Source: Bradyrhizobium sp. Arg816
Lineage (GTDB): Bacteria; Pseudomonadota; Alphaproteobacteria; Rhizobiales; Xanthobacteraceae
Assembly: GCF_029989365.1 (NCBI RefSeq)
Contig: NZ_JAPRAQ010000014.1
Coordinates: 1 to 64,000, forward strand
Direction: 5' to 3'
Length of the DNA: 64,000 bases
Each line of letters opens with the position of its first letter. The first letter of the stretch is position 1. The notes under the pieces were generated by a model. That model saw nothing but the letters and a program-made list of their open reading frames with translations. It made no database searches and had not been told where the DNA came from. Position numbers and translations under genes: made by a program. Below are positions 55,451 through 63,246 of this stretch, in pieces.

Positions 55451-55714
55451 GGCGTACCGGCGGACGGCAGCCAAGGCCGGACCGGGCTAAAGCAGGCGCT
55501 TCGATCCTGGGTGGGCACCCAGGACGCCGCCGCGCCCTTTCAAAATATGGAAAACAACCCCATGCACAGTAGGGGGTGGCGCGATTTCGTTGTGCGATCA
55601 ATGGCTTAGTTGAGGCATTTGGTTGCCATTTGCTGCGCGTAACGGCGCGCAGGGGCGGCTACCGCCCATCGCGGCGCCAGCCTTGGTCAGATCATCAGGA
55701 GCCCGTCGGCAGGC

Positions 55715-55882
55715 TCAGTGGAGCTTGATCTCACCCAGGGGGAGGCGGAGTTCGGCGGCGCGCTCTTCGCGGTCCTTCTTGCGAAACTCGTTTTCCTTCC
55801 GCTCGAACTTCACCATCTCCTCGTGCGCCGCCTCCAGGAGGAGCGTGCGCCGGACAGCATTGGGGTGCGTGTCTTCCGTCAT
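55715..55882 (-). CDS. Small charged helical protein, paralogue of 62707-62871
   Basis: The 55-residue protein reads MTEDTHPNAVRRTLLLEAAH, then EMVKFERKENEFRKKDREER and AAELRLPLGEIKLH. It is almost all charged helix. A paralogue at 62707 shares about two thirds of its residues, so both are real genes. A start at 55897 adds MGIWN. Function unknown. Confidence 0.6.
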   Translation of the reverse strand: MTEDTHPNAVRRTLLLEAAHEEMVKFERKENEFRKKDREERAAELRLPLGEIKLH

Positions 55883-56046
55883 GTTCCAGATCCCCATGGT
55901 TGCGATCACATCCCGAAGAAAGCCGGACACCGCAGAAAGGTTCGATGCCGCAGGATTGCGGAATTATGACGGCGCGCGGCGGCTGCGTCTTTGATGCGCG
56001 TCATCTTCAATCGAAGGGTGACGAATGCGGAGGATCGGCAAAAATC

Positions 56047-56072
56047 AAAAAGGCCGCCAACCGAGGCGGCCT
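56047..56072 (-). terminator. GGCCGCC-type terminator hairpin
   Basis: AGGCCGCC-6-GGCGGCCT preceded by AAAA, so on the minus strand a stem followed by TTTTT. It ends the transcript of the small secreted protein at 56144-56338. One of eight hairpins with this stem between 56 and 63.3 kb. Confidence 0.85.
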
Positions 56073-56119
56073 CTCATCATCTTTGAATCCCCAGCCCGGT
56101 AGCGGCAAGGGTTCTCACG

Positions 56120-56157
56120 GCAGGGCTTCTAACGACAGGGCTTCTAACGACAGGGCT
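56120..56157. repeat. Short 15-base tandem repeat
   Basis: GGCTTCTAACGACAG is repeated directly twice, with a third degenerate copy before it (GGTTCTCACGGCAG). It spans the end of the 56144-56338 gene and duplicates its last codons beyond the stop. Confidence 0.6.
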
Positions 56158-56338
56158 TGCCAATCATCTGGGCGTGCCGGCTATGGCAGCCGTCGTGCAA
56201 CTGAGACTTCCTCGTCACCTTTGCGCCGACCTTCGGGGCGCCCGATGCCGTCGCGGCACCTGATATCTGGGCTTGCGCCGGCACCGAGCCGGCGAGGACA
56301 GAGAGCGCCAGAACGATCTTGAGGATTGCCTTCATCAT
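56144..56338 (-). CDS. Small secreted hypothetical protein
   Basis: The 64-residue product has a signal peptide (ILKIVLALSVLAGSVPAQAQ) and a 40-residue mature part with two cysteines (QLHDGCHSRHAQMIGKPCR) that may pair. AGGAGG lies directly before MMKA; the second Met (56335) has better spacing. A terminator at 56047 follows. Confidence 0.6.
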   Translation of the reverse strand: MMKAILKIVLALSVLAGSVPAQAQISGAATASGAPKVGAKVTRKSQLHDGCHSRHAQMIGKPCR

Positions 56339-56617
56339 GCCTCCTGAGGTTGTCCGAACGGTACGAAAAGTAGCGCTACCAATGTGAGCGTTACACAACG
56401 TAGCGTTACATTCAAGTTCGTTCCGAGGCATGTCGACGAACCGTTGCCCTCGACGCGGACCGAGACAGGGCAAAGTGGAGGGAGCAAAGTGGAGGGGGCA
56501 AAGTGAAGCGGATCGCTTATCCCAGGTGGGGTTGGGCGAGCGCTCCGGGGAATGGACCGATCAGGCGGGACCCTTCAAAGCGCGCCCGGGACTAAATCGA
56601 TGCATGGTGAGACGGGG

Positions 56618-56640
56618 AGGCCGCCCAACTGAGGCGGCCT
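56618..56640 (-). terminator. GGCCGCC-type hairpin after the DUF6894-like gene
   Basis: AGGCCGCC and GGCGGCCT separated by 7 bases. It lies 46 bases downstream of the minus-strand gene that ends at 56686. There is no strong T run. Confidence 0.65.
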
Positions 56641-56685
56641 TGCTCCGTCGCGACGTGCACGCCCAATGTGGCGAGCTGTGGCGGC

Positions 56686-56922
56686 CTATTGCTTCGTCGT
56701 CGGCGGCTCGAAGATGAGGGCGGCTTGGAACACCCGCCCGGCGTCGGTGCGGACTTCGATGGCAACGTCCGTTCGATCCTCGTGTGCCGCCAGGTCGCGC
56801 GCGAGGCCGCTCAATGTCTGCGTCGCCTCGATCTCTGCTTCGCGCTGGGTTCGAAACTCCAATCCCTCTTCGTCGGCGTAGAGGCCGGTGTCGTCTCGGA
56901 TATCGAAAAAGTACCGGACCAT
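56686..56922 (-). CDS. DUF6894-like small protein
   Basis: The 78-residue protein starts MVRYFFDIRDDTGLYADEEG and continues EFRTQREAEIEATQTLSGLARDL to a C-terminal beta strand pair. The VRYFFDIRD-x-x-G...D-x-EG-x-E pattern is DUF6894; the paralogue at 53986 is more diverged. GAGAGG precedes the start. Function unknown. Confidence 0.75.
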   Translation of the reverse strand: MVRYFFDIRDDTGLYADEEGLEFRTQREAEIEATQTLSGLARDLAAHEDRTDVAIEVRTDAGRVFQAALIFEPPTTKQ

Positions 56923-57083
56923 GGCGCCGCCTCTCAGTGAGAGTACAGGCGCCAACCCCGCCTCGAGAGGACGGTTCCTAATTAGTTCGGTGGCTGCAAT
57001 GCGGGTGCTGTCCCAAGAGGCAATAGGCGACCCCGAGGCTTGGTCGGCTCCCGTCGGCCGATGTCGATCGGCTTTGCGTCCAG

Positions 57084-57287
57084 CTACAGCTGTGGCGGCG
57101 TGACCCTTGCTTCGTCTCTCGTAAGGGCGGCCAGCCTATCCAATTGGCTAGCTACGCCAGTTAGGCTCCGGGCGATGTTCTTCAACAGGAAAGCCCTCTC
57201 CACCGAAACGCCGGAGGCTTGAGAGAGGGCCTTGTAATGATTTGCGAGTTCTTCGCATTTAGCAGCGTCGATCATAATTGAGCCCAT
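57084..57287 (-). CDS. Small helical hypothetical protein
   Basis: The 67-residue protein (MGSIMIDAAKCEELANHYKA, then LSQASGVSVERAFLLKNIAR and a helical end) is mostly alpha-helical. A start at 57275 removes four residues. No family or strong ribosome site is recognised; coding support is compositional only. Confidence 0.45.
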   Translation of the reverse strand: MGSIMIDAAKCEELANHYKALSQASGVSVERAFLLKNIARSLTGVASQLDRLAALTRDEARVTPPQL

Positions 57288-58121
57288 CTATGAAACGGGT
57301 CAACAGCTCATCCCTAATACGGTTCCCACGCGGGCGCTGACGACCCTTGGCGTTGCAATACCTCGTATCTTACCACAGGTATTCGCGGTCAAGTTGTGTT
57401 CTGCGCCACAAATCAAGCGACAGGCCGGGAAACAGTCTCGTACCTAAAGACGGCCCCGGCCGGTGGGGCTTGATAGGGGTGAGGGCCGGGGCCGCTTGGG
57501 GATGCTTGGCCCTTGGCAAAGACCAAGCGAATCCGAGTTTAGTCGACCCTCACCGCGCCTCTGTTCGTTTCAGCACATAATTGCCAAATTTTCCTGACCC
57601 GCATTCACATGCGCAAATGCATCTCGAGGGCGGCACGGTTTCCCTATCGTCTGCCAATTGGCAGGCGACGGGGACGTGCGCGTTTGCCTGACCGAGCACT
57701 CTCGCAGAGCAGATTTTTCATTGGGTGGCATCGGTTGGAGGATCTCCGACCGAGAGCGCAAGGGCCTGGCGATCATTGAAACAGAGTTTGCAGCCAATCT
57801 GACAGGGGGACAGGCCGAACGGCAGCTGCATCAGCTTCAGGGCTCAGCGGACGACTGACTGAGCCCGGGGCCCGAGCCGTCCCTTGGAGCCGCCGGCCTG
57901 GGCGTCGCACTTCCCATTGGCCAGCGGTCCATTTGGACTGCGCCCGATGTCTATGCGGGCGAGCGGCCGTCAAGTCCGCCGCATTGCCAAAAGTTCCCGC
58001 GACCGATTGGCCACGGCAAACCCTGCTGCGCCTTCGCATGCGCCGCCAACCGGGGCGGCGTGAAGGGCAAGCGATCCGATTGGCGCATGCCGGCGCGACG
58101 CTGCCGGGTCAGCGGTGGCGC
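57288..58121. other. Long stretch without a supported gene
   Basis: About 830 bases hold no coding region that I can support. A 66-codon frame at 57658-57858 starting with TTG is possible but has no ribosome site or homology I recognise. No tRNA or clear hairpin was noticed. Confidence 0.4.
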
Positions 58122-59138
58122 TCAAAAGAATTCCGACGTGCAATGAGCTAGCCCCGGTAAGCTTACAATCACGCCCGGTGCACGCACCCAGGCTCGGATC
58201 GCCAAATTGGCCGCCTTCAAAACCGAGGGGCGCAAGATTTGAAGCGCATCGCGGATCGTTGCGCCCAGGGGCTGCTGAAGGATCCGTGTGCGCAGCCGGG
58301 CAACCCGCAATGCACGCACCATCGTTTCAGGATCGGGAAGTCCGCGCTTATCCTCCAGAAGGCTCCAGGCGAGGTGTTTGAGTTCGATGGTCTCCTGGTC
58401 AATCTGAGGGAACGATCCCAATGCCGTGATGCTCGCGTGGTTGGTCGTGTCGTAGAACACAAGACCGTCGTCGATCGCCACCATGTCGCCCTGGCAGGCG
58501 AGATCGAGAAAGAACAGTTGGTCCACGCCCCAACTGATCGACTTGTAGTTTCGCATCAGGCAACCGGTCTGGATGACCCTGCCGTTGATCAGCAGGGTCG
58601 ACGGTACAATGCCAAGCCGTCGGGTCTTGCCCGCCAGATAGAGATCCGCCAGGCACTGCTGGCCCGAATACAGATAAATCTGGTGTCCTCGCCGGTACCT
58701 TATGCCGCTGTCCTGGACCAGATGGGACGTAGAGGTCATGAATGCAGCTGCAGGGTACGTCCTCGCCATTCTCGCGAAAGTCGCAAGCGATCCTGGCGCG
58801 AGCCAATCGTCGTCGTGCAACACTTTGATCCAGTGGCCGCGACATGCGAGCATCGCGTTGTTGGTATTCTCGACCTGGCCCCGGCCGCGGTGGTTCTCGA
58901 TGACGCGAATGCGCCGATCGCTCCGCGCGTGCTCGGACAGGATGCTCCAAGTCGTGCCTTCTGGTCCTTCGTCGTCGCTGATCACCATTTCCCAGTCGGC
59001 GTGCTCCTGCTGCAGCACGCTTTCAATCGCACGGCGCACCATCTCCGGTCGGCGGAAGGTTGGGATTGCCACCGAAATGAATGGGCGGTCTTCTGAACTG
59101 TGGGAGCTATCGAACCGCTCGGCGTGCAGTTGATCCAT
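58122..59138 (-). CDS. Family 2 glycosyltransferase
   Basis: The 338-residue enzyme has a GT-A fold of family GT2: SVAIPTFRRPEMVRRAIESVLQQEHADWEMVISDDEGPEG (UDP-sugar binding), KVLHDDDWLAPGSL (DDD metal-binding motif) and a downstream acceptor region. It is soluble. GAGG lies upstream of the ATG at 59138; a GTG at 59153 adds five residues. There are no polysaccharide genes beside it, so its acceptor is unknown and it may be horizontally acquired. Confidence 0.85.
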   Translation of the reverse strand: MDQLHAERFDSSHSSEDRPFISVAIPTFRRPEMVRRAIESVLQQEHADWEMVISDDEGPEGTTWSILSEHARSDRRIRVIENHRGRGQVENTNNAMLACRGHWIKVLHDDDWLAPGSLATFARMARTYPAAAFMTSTSHLVQDSGIRYRRGHQIYLYSGQQCLADLYLAGKTRRLGIVPSTLLINGRVIQTGCLMRNYKSISWGVDQLFFLDLACQGDMVAIDDGLVFYDTTNHASITALGSFPQIDQETIELKHLAWSLLEDKRGLPDPETMVRALRVARLRTRILQQPLGATIRDALQILRPSVLKAANLAIRAWVRAPGVIVSLPGLAHCTSEFF

Positions 59139-59259
59139 TCCGTCGTACCTCACTCATCGAAGCGGTCGTGAACTGGAAGTGGCAGACCCGCCTCGGGCTT
59201 GAACCTGTTCGCAAACACATTGAGCATTCTCGAACCCAGCGAACGAGGCGCCGTGAATG

Positions 59260-59655
59260 CTAGAATGCTAAGGAGACGATCTCGACGTGGTCATCGTCCA
59301 TTCGCATGAGATTTGTTCCCGCAGGCCGCGACGTTTCGAAGCGGCCGACGTGGAAAGTTTGCCGTCCGTGCAGTTTGTGCTGTGCAGTTTGTGTCTTGGC
59401 CTCACCGATCAATAGATGAGGTTGTAGTCCTACTGTTCCACCCCTCTCAGGTGCAGTCACTAGGTTGGATATGCTGCGCCTGAGGCGTAGGAGTTGTCTG
59501 GCAGCTTGCGAGCTTCGCTGTGTCGGACCCAACGTCGCAAGGTCCGCAATGCGCTCTTCCTGCTCGGCGATATGCCGCCGCTTGCCTTTGGCGACGCTGG
59601 GCTTGATCCAAATGACGGAGTTGCATGGCGCAGTCCATACGCCAAGACAAACCAA
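59260..59655 (-). pseudogene. Possible decayed small gene (charged helical protein)
   Basis: Within this open frame the segment KGKRRHIAEQEERIADLATLGPTQRSSQAARQLLRLRRSI looks like a real small Bradyrhizobium protein, but no good start codon or ribosome site adjoins it and the flanking residues look non-coding. It may be a remnant. Confidence 0.3.
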
Positions 59656-59710
59656 ATCAGGCCACTTCGAAATTCAATTTGGGCCAGTGAGGCCGGAAAC
59701 AGGCCGGGAC
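59651..59710. repeat. Dispersed repeat copy R1
   Basis: Contains CAGGCCACTTCGAAATTCAA, then GGCCAGTGAGGCCGGAAACA and GGCC. The same order of words recurs at 60257, 61902, 63003 and 63621. Confidence 0.7.
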
Positions 59711-59724
59711 CACATCAATGAAGG

Positions 59725-59745
59725 AGGCCGCCAACTGAGGCGCCT
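59725..59745 (-). terminator. GGCCGCC-type hairpin
   Basis: AGGCCGCC and GGCGCCT (one G lost) directly at the end of the minus-strand gene 59745-59921. Confidence 0.65.
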
Positions 59746-59921
59746 TACTTTGCTCCGCTGGACTTTATGGCTTGCTCAACCTCATCGGCCAGCCTGCTAA
59801 AATGTAGATTCAGTCTATCGTAGATTTCGCGCTTGACCTTGTCAGTCGCAAGGTCGCGGATCAGGGCGGCCTCTGCCGCGTCCTTCCGGAGCTTTTCGAT
59901 TGAAGCCTGGAAGTCCTTCAT
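59745..59921 (-). CDS. Small helical protein coupled to the 66-residue gene
   Basis: The 58-residue product starts MKDFQASIEKLRKDAAEAAL and continues IRDLATDKVKREIYDRLNLHFSRLADEVEQAI, an amphipathic helix throughout. Its ATG overlaps the stop of the upstream gene as ATGA. It is followed at once by a terminator. Function unknown. Confidence 0.6.
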   Translation of the reverse strand: MKDFQASIEKLRKDAAEAALIRDLATDKVKREIYDRLNLHFSRLADEVEQAIKSSGAK

Positions 59922-60118
59922 TTCGGCGGCTGCAAGCCGGGAGATCGCGCCCAATCGTCCAGATGGTTCGCAACGTCGGCTTGCCGCGCCTTTCTAATCA
60001 GGGCCTCTCGCGCCGGACCCGGTGGAAGCTTGCCGGCCTGCTCTTGAACCTTCTTGGACCAAGCTGCTAGCCGATCTTGAAGAGTGATCTGCTGTTTGAC
60101 ACGCCGCCGGTTGAACAT
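59918..60118 (-). CDS. 66-residue protein, paralogue of 61562-61762
   Basis: The protein reads MFNRRRVKQQITLQDRLAAW, SKKVQEQAGKLPPGPAREAL and IRKARQADVANHLDDWARSP to GLQPPK. The copy at 61562 is the same length and about 75 percent identical by eye. The strict conservation of length and the identical upstream sequence (CATGGCGCGCTCCT...) show it to be a real family, known widely in Bradyrhizobium; function unknown. Confidence 0.7.
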   Translation of the reverse strand: MFNRRRVKQQITLQDRLAAWSKKVQEQAGKLPPGPAREALIRKARQADVANHLDDWARSPGLQPPK

Positions 60119-60444
60119 GGCGCGCTCCTTTCCATGAGAGGAAGGCGGGAGCGCTGTGACAGGCGATCTCATCACAGATAAAAGCCACGATCCGGTCTGT
60201 GATGCTCCATTAACGCACTTCGAGCCGGCGAGTTCTGTTCAAAATTGTACACAGCACCGGCCACTCACATCTCAAACCAGGCCACTGAGGTCGGAAACAG
60301 GACAGCGCCCGGATTTTGGTGCTGTCCGTATTTGACCCCGGTGTCCTAAGTTGAAATTGGCGATGTCCTAATTTCCATTGAGGCAGATCAACGCAATATG
60401 ACACCGCAGCATAAGCATTGGCCCTCCAACAGGGAGGGATCGCA
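60119..60444. other. Intergenic stretch with dispersed repeat R2
   Basis: No gene is supported in about 325 bases. It includes the promoter region of the minus-strand small genes (the GTGATG...ATCACAGATAAAAGCCACG segment near 60155-60190, which recurs before the gene at 61762) and the dispersed repeat at 60257-60320, then GTGTCCTAAG and GATGTCCTAATT words. Confidence 0.45.
60257..60320. repeat. Dispersed repeat copy R2
   Basis: Contains CCGGCCACTCACATCTCAAA, CCAGGCCACTGAGGTCGGAA and ACAGGACAGCGCC, matching the other copies at 59651, 61902, 63003 and 63621. Confidence 0.7.
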
Positions 60445-60690
60445 TTGCGGTACGTAGTCGGACTGCTTCTCCTTGGGTTAGCTGTCGGTCCAGCATTGGC
60501 CCAGAAGGCCAAAGAGCCCGCCCTTATTGAGCGAACACGACCGGGGGTAACCTACGAAGATTGTGTGGCCCGGTGCCAACAATGCGGCTCGGGCAGAAAC
60601 CCAGATTGCGTCAAAAATTTCTGCACTGGCTACCCCCATCGGAAATCAGGCGCGAAGCCGCTACCGATAGAGTGTCCACAAACGGATTAG
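60445..60690 (+). CDS. Small cysteine-rich secreted protein, probable TTG start
   Basis: From the TTG at 60445 the 81-residue product has a signal peptide (LLLLGLAVGPALAQK) and six cysteines in the mature part (YEDCVARCQQCGSGRNPDCV, NFCTG, PIECPQ). AGGGAGGG lies six bases before this TTG, which decides the start. A hairpin terminator follows. Family not recognised. Confidence 0.6.
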   Translation: MRYVVGLLLLGLAVGPALAQKAKEPALIERTRPGVTYEDCVARCQQCGSGRNPDCVKNFCTGYPHRKSGAKPLPIECPQTD

Positions 60691-60710
60691 GGCCTGCTCA
60701 TAGTAACATG

Positions 60711-60736
60711 AGAGGCCGTCTCAGTTGGCGGCCTCT
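60711..60736 (+). terminator. GGCCGCC-type terminator after the Cys-rich gene
   Basis: AGAGGCCG and CGGCCTCT form the stem, 21 bases after the stop codon of the plus-strand gene. The loop carries the inverted form of the usual AACTGA spacer. Confidence 0.7.
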
Positions 60737-60836
60737 CACGGCTGTCCTAATTAGGACAGCACCAATCCGGGGGCTGTCCCAATAGGACACCCGGCAAATC
60801 GAATTAGGACACTGAGAAATTCATGGGTGGCAGAAG

Positions 60837-60958
60837 CAAAAACGCCGCCCGCTTAAAATGAGCGCGGGCGGCGGCTTTCCAGCCCCGGTGGGTTTAGAGC
60901 AAAACTCCGGTGAGGATGAGGTTGCACAAGTTGTGCCAAGGTTTTGTGTCGCGTATTA
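60837..60958 (-). ncRNA. Duplicated terminator/sRNA-like element, copy 1
   Basis: On the minus strand the element ends with CGCCGCCCGC-loop-GCGGGCGGCG and TTTTTGC, a strong intrinsic terminator. Upstream are conserved words: CTTGGCACAACTTGTGCAAC, CACCGGAG, CCGGGGCTGGAAAGCCGCCG. A second copy with the same ends is at 62012-62136. Both copies are flanked by GGACA words. No reading frame is conserved, so a small RNA is the best guess. Confidence 0.55.
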
Positions 60959-61246
60959 GGACAGGTGGCCTGACTGAAACCAGTGGCGGCATGACCCGTA
61001 TCTAAGCCGATGGTCGCCACCGACTTCAGCCTCCTTGCGGCCATCCGGCCCCGTTGTGCTGCTCGCGCGCCGGGGCCGTTCTTTTGACACCCGCGAAGGC
61101 GGATTAGCGGTGCGACAAGCATTCCAATCTCGCGCTTGACGATCGGCAGTTTCCATATGGTTGAAGGGAGGCGGCTCCAAGTGAATTCATCCGCCGAACG
61201 ATATCAGCGCGAACCGGCCTACCGGCTCAGTGACCTTTGAAATGAA
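60959..61246. other. Intergenic stretch, no gene recognised
   Basis: About 290 bases without supported coding. It starts with an AGGACAGGTGGCC word of the repeat family. Confidence 0.35.
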
Positions 61247-61248
61247 AG

Positions 61249-61270
61249 AGGCCGCCAACTGAGGCGGCCT
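61249..61270 (-). terminator. GGCCGCC-type terminator after the 44-residue gene
   Basis: AGGCCGCC-AACTGA-GGCGGCCT, then on the minus strand CTTTCATTTC. It touches the end of the gene that stops at 61270. Confidence 0.75.
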
Positions 61271-61404
61271 TAATTCATCTTCTGGCGGAGCTTCCGGATA
61301 ATCTCGCGCAGGCTGGCTGTGTATTCCTCGATGATCTGGCGTGCCTCTTCCAAGCGGGGGGGATTGGGCTCTTTCGCGTCGATCTGTTCCTCGGGCTTGG
61401 TCAT
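61270..61404 (-). CDS. Small helical protein of 44 residues
   Basis: The product reads MTKPEEQIDAKEPNPPRLEE and ARQIIEEYTASLREIIRKLR to QKMN, a single charged helix with a Pro-containing start. It lies downstream of the 66- and 37-residue genes and ends at a terminator, which supports expression. Function unknown. Confidence 0.5.
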   Translation of the reverse strand: MTKPEEQIDAKEPNPPRLEEARQIIEEYTASLREIIRKLRQKMN

Positions 61405-61442
61405 ATTCGATGGTTCCAGCGGAACGAGAGCGGCACCTGGCC

Positions 61443-61556
61443 TTACCGCATACCCATGAAGAGCGCTGCAACAAACAGCGCGGCGCCGAAGGCTGCAATG
61501 CCAAGGCAGATGCGCGCGTGAACTGAATACGGATTGACGTGGGGCTGCTCGATCAT
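61443..61556 (-). CDS. 37-residue single-helix membrane protein
   Basis: MIEQPHVNPYSVHARI is followed by one hydrophobic helix (CLGIAAFGAALFVAALFMGM) and a terminal Arg. It starts 6 bases after the stop of the 66-residue gene, so it is likely cotranscribed. Too short for any family call. Confidence 0.45.
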   Translation of the reverse strand: MIEQPHVNPYSVHARICLGIAAFGAALFVAALFMGMR

Positions 61557-61561
61557 GGGCC

Positions 61562-61762
61562 TCACCTCGGCGGCTGCAAGCCGGGAGACTTCGCCCAATC
61601 GTCCAGATGGTTTGCCACGTCGGCTTGGCGGGCCTTCCTAACGAGGGCTTCACGCTCTGCACCCGGCGGAAGTTTCGCGGCCTGCTCTTCGAGGTGCTTC
61701 GCCCATGCGGACAGGCGGTCTTGAAGCGTAAGCTGTTGCTTGAAACGACGCCGTTTGAACAT
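61562..61762 (-). CDS. 66-residue protein, paralogue of 59918-60118
   Basis: The protein reads MFKRRRFKQQLTLQDRLSAW, AKHLEEQAAKLPPGAEREAL and VRKARQADVANHLDDWAKSP to GLQPPR. It is the same length as the 59918 copy and most substitutions are conservative. Upstream DNA is also shared (AAAAGCCACGG and the CATGGCGCGCTCCT segment). Function unknown. Confidence 0.7.
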   Translation of the reverse strand: MFKRRRFKQQLTLQDRLSAWAKHLEEQAAKLPPGAEREALVRKARQADVANHLDDWAKSPGLQPPR

Positions 61763-61901
61763 GGCGCGCTCCTGTCCATGGGAGGAAGGCGGGAGCGCTA
61801 ATGGCGTTCTCATCACAGATAAAAGCCACGGTCCTTTCTGTGATGAATGAAAATAGCACGGCGAGGATTTGGGTTCCTTGCCGATTGTTAACTTCTCGAA
61901 C

Positions 61902-61972
61902 TGGAACACTCCCAAGATCAAACCAGGCCACCGCGTTCAGAAACGGGCCAACGCCAAAATCCGGATGCTTGG
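61902..61972. repeat. Dispersed repeat copy R3
   Basis: Contains GGAACACTCCCAAGATCAAA, CCAGGCCACCGCGTTCAGAA and ACGGGCCAACGCCAAAATCC, in the same order as the other copies. Confidence 0.7.
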
Positions 61973-62011
61973 CCTAAGTAGGACACGAGCGCTGTCAGAT
62001 CAGGACACCAA

Positions 62012-62136
62012 TAAAAACGCCGCCCGCTTAAATGTTGCGCGGGCGGCGGCTTTCCAGCCCCGGAGAGGTCGATGCAAAACCCCGGTGACGATTAGTCTGC
62101 ACAACCTGTGCCAAGGTTTTATGTCACGTTGCGGGA
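62012..62136 (-). ncRNA. Duplicated terminator/sRNA-like element, copy 2
   Basis: The same element as 60837-60958: on the minus strand CTTGGCACAGGTTGTGCAGA, CACCGGGG, CCGGGGCTGGAAAGCCGCCG, then CGCCCGC-loop-GCGGGCG and GTTTTTAT. The stem is identical while the loop differs, which favours a functional hairpin. Confidence 0.55.
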
Positions 62137-62281
62137 CACTGCCGAATTCAACTTGGGACACTGGGGCGACGCCGCAACGCGGCGCTTTGCCAAGCCCCGC
62201 ATCTTCAAGCTGATCCATCGGGATCAACCAGTCGGTACCAAGGGGCTTCCCTGGCAGAAGGAAGACTTCACGAAACGAAAG

Positions 62282-62303
62282 AGGCCGCCAACCGGGGCGG
62301 CCT
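62282..62303. terminator. GGCCGCC-type hairpin
   Basis: AGGCCGCC-AACCGG-GGCGGCCT without a clear parent gene; on the minus strand CTCTTTCG follows. Confidence 0.6.
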
Positions 62304-62424
62304 CACGAGATCCGGCCCATCGCCAACGCGCGCATTGTACGATGGACCGTTCCGGGTGGATGGCGCGAGAGTGTCGCGCCACAGACCGGAATCTCAATCG
62401 CTTTATTGGAAAGTCGTTCCCGTC

Positions 62425-62446
62425 AGGCCGCCTACTGAGGCGGTCT
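62425..62446 (-). terminator. GGCCGCC-type hairpin after a 30-residue gene
   Basis: AGGCCGCC and GGCGGTCT (one G-T pair) lie 5 bases after the stop of the minus-strand gene 62451-62543. Confidence 0.65.
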
Positions 62447-62450
62447 TGCG

Positions 62451-62543
62451 TCATCCGCCCACAAGGCGGGTTGTCGTGACCAGAAATACGAAGCCGATCC
62501 CGGTCGCGGCGAGGAAGGCGACAAAATACCAGACGCGATACAT
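62451..62543 (-). CDS. 30-residue single-helix membrane peptide
   Basis: MYRVW is followed by one hydrophobic helix (YFVAFLAATGIGFVFLVT) and TTTRLVGG. A terminator hairpin of the local family follows directly, which supports a real transcript. No strong ribosome site is seen. Confidence 0.4.
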   Translation of the reverse strand: MYRVWYFVAFLAATGIGFVFLVTTTRLVGG

Positions 62544-62706
62544 GCCGAGCTAACCCGGGCGTGCCGCGATGGTTCAGGAGGTCGGCGAGCTCTCCGCCCA
62601 TCTGGTGGTCTAGGCCGAGGTTGGACGGAGAGCCGCGCGCCGGACCCCCGTCGCATGACAATGCTAGGAACGTGCCATGACAGTTGTGTGAAATTGTCGG
62701 CGCCGC

Positions 62707-62871
62707 TCAGTGGAGATTGAACTTATCCAGAGGCAGACGAAGCTCCGCCGCGCGCTCCTCGCGATCTCGCCTGCGGAACTCATTTTCCTTCTGTTCGAAT
62801 TTGATCATTTCCTGCGCGGCGGCTTCCAAGAGCCGATTGCGCCTGTCCGCCTGCTGCGTGTTTTCCGTCAT
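62707..62871 (-). CDS. Small charged helical protein, paralogue of 55715-55882
   Basis: The 54-residue protein reads MTENTQQADRRNRLLEAAAQ, EMIKFEQKENEFRRRDREER and AAELRLPLDKFNLH. It aligns without gaps over the last 40 residues with the protein at 55715. GAGGGAG lies upstream. Function unknown. Confidence 0.6.
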   Translation of the reverse strand: MTENTQQADRRNRLLEAAAQEMIKFEQKENEFRRRDREERAAELRLPLDKFNLH

Positions 62872-63002
62872 CACCCAGGCTCCCTCAACGACTAGCGGCA
62901 CCATCCTCAGACAGGCCGGACACCGCAAAAGATTCGCTGGGGATTGCGGATTTATGACGGCGACGTTCCGCTCCCGGATACACCAATCGTAGTGCCGAGA
63001 AC

Positions 63003-63080
63003 AAAAACGGGCCGCTGTCGTTTTCAAATCAGGCCATCGAGGTCGGAAACAGGTCTGTGCCAAAATCTGGGTACTGGCCG
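63003..63080. repeat. Dispersed repeat copy R4
   Basis: Contains AAAAACGGGCCGCTGTCGTT, TTCAAATCAGGCCATCGAGG and TCGGAAACAGGTCTGTGCCA. Its right end meets the P63C-like gene remnant at 63082. Confidence 0.7.
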
Positions 63081-63081
63081 G

Positions 63082-63243
63082 CGACGCAAGAGGCTGCACC
63101 AATTCCTTTCCGATATCGGCGTGAAGGCGCTACGCCAGCATCTGGGTCAGCTTCCAGGTATTGCTCAGGTATCGCGAGATCAGGGCGAGTACGAGGGGCA
63201 CGTCAGAAGGATTTTCGGTCAACAGTATGAAATGGACTTGTGA
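63082..63243 (+). pseudogene. C-terminal fragment of a P63C-domain-like phage protein
   Basis: The fragment reads RRKRLHQFLSDIGVKALRQH, LGQLPGIAQVSRDQGEYEGH and VRRIFGQQYEMDL. This resembles the C-terminal end of P63C-domain proteins (LHQ-W-L-x-x-x-G-x-x-x-L-x-x-HL, then a short helix and a final L). The rest of the gene is missing; the repeat R4 lies exactly at the break. A hairpin follows the stop. Assignment is from pattern memory. Confidence 0.5.
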
Positions 63244-63246
63244 ACG

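Larger units (their letters stand above)
61763..62450. other. Repeat-rich stretch without large genes
   Basis: Nearly 700 bases hold the promoter of the small operon, dispersed repeat R3 (61902-61972), the duplicated sRNA-like element (62012-62136) and two GGCCGCC-type hairpins (62282, 62425). I see no coding region in it. Confidence 0.45.

Noticed and set aside
57658..57858. 66-codon plus-strand frame with a TTG start
   Set aside because: No ribosome site, no paralogue and no conserved motif; kept only as a remark in the gap entry.
60733..62010. Possible CRISPR array suggested by several repeated words
   Set aside because: The repeats are of unequal length and spacing, lie on both strands and are hairpin terminators or dispersed elements; no regular repeat-spacer pattern and no cas genes are present.
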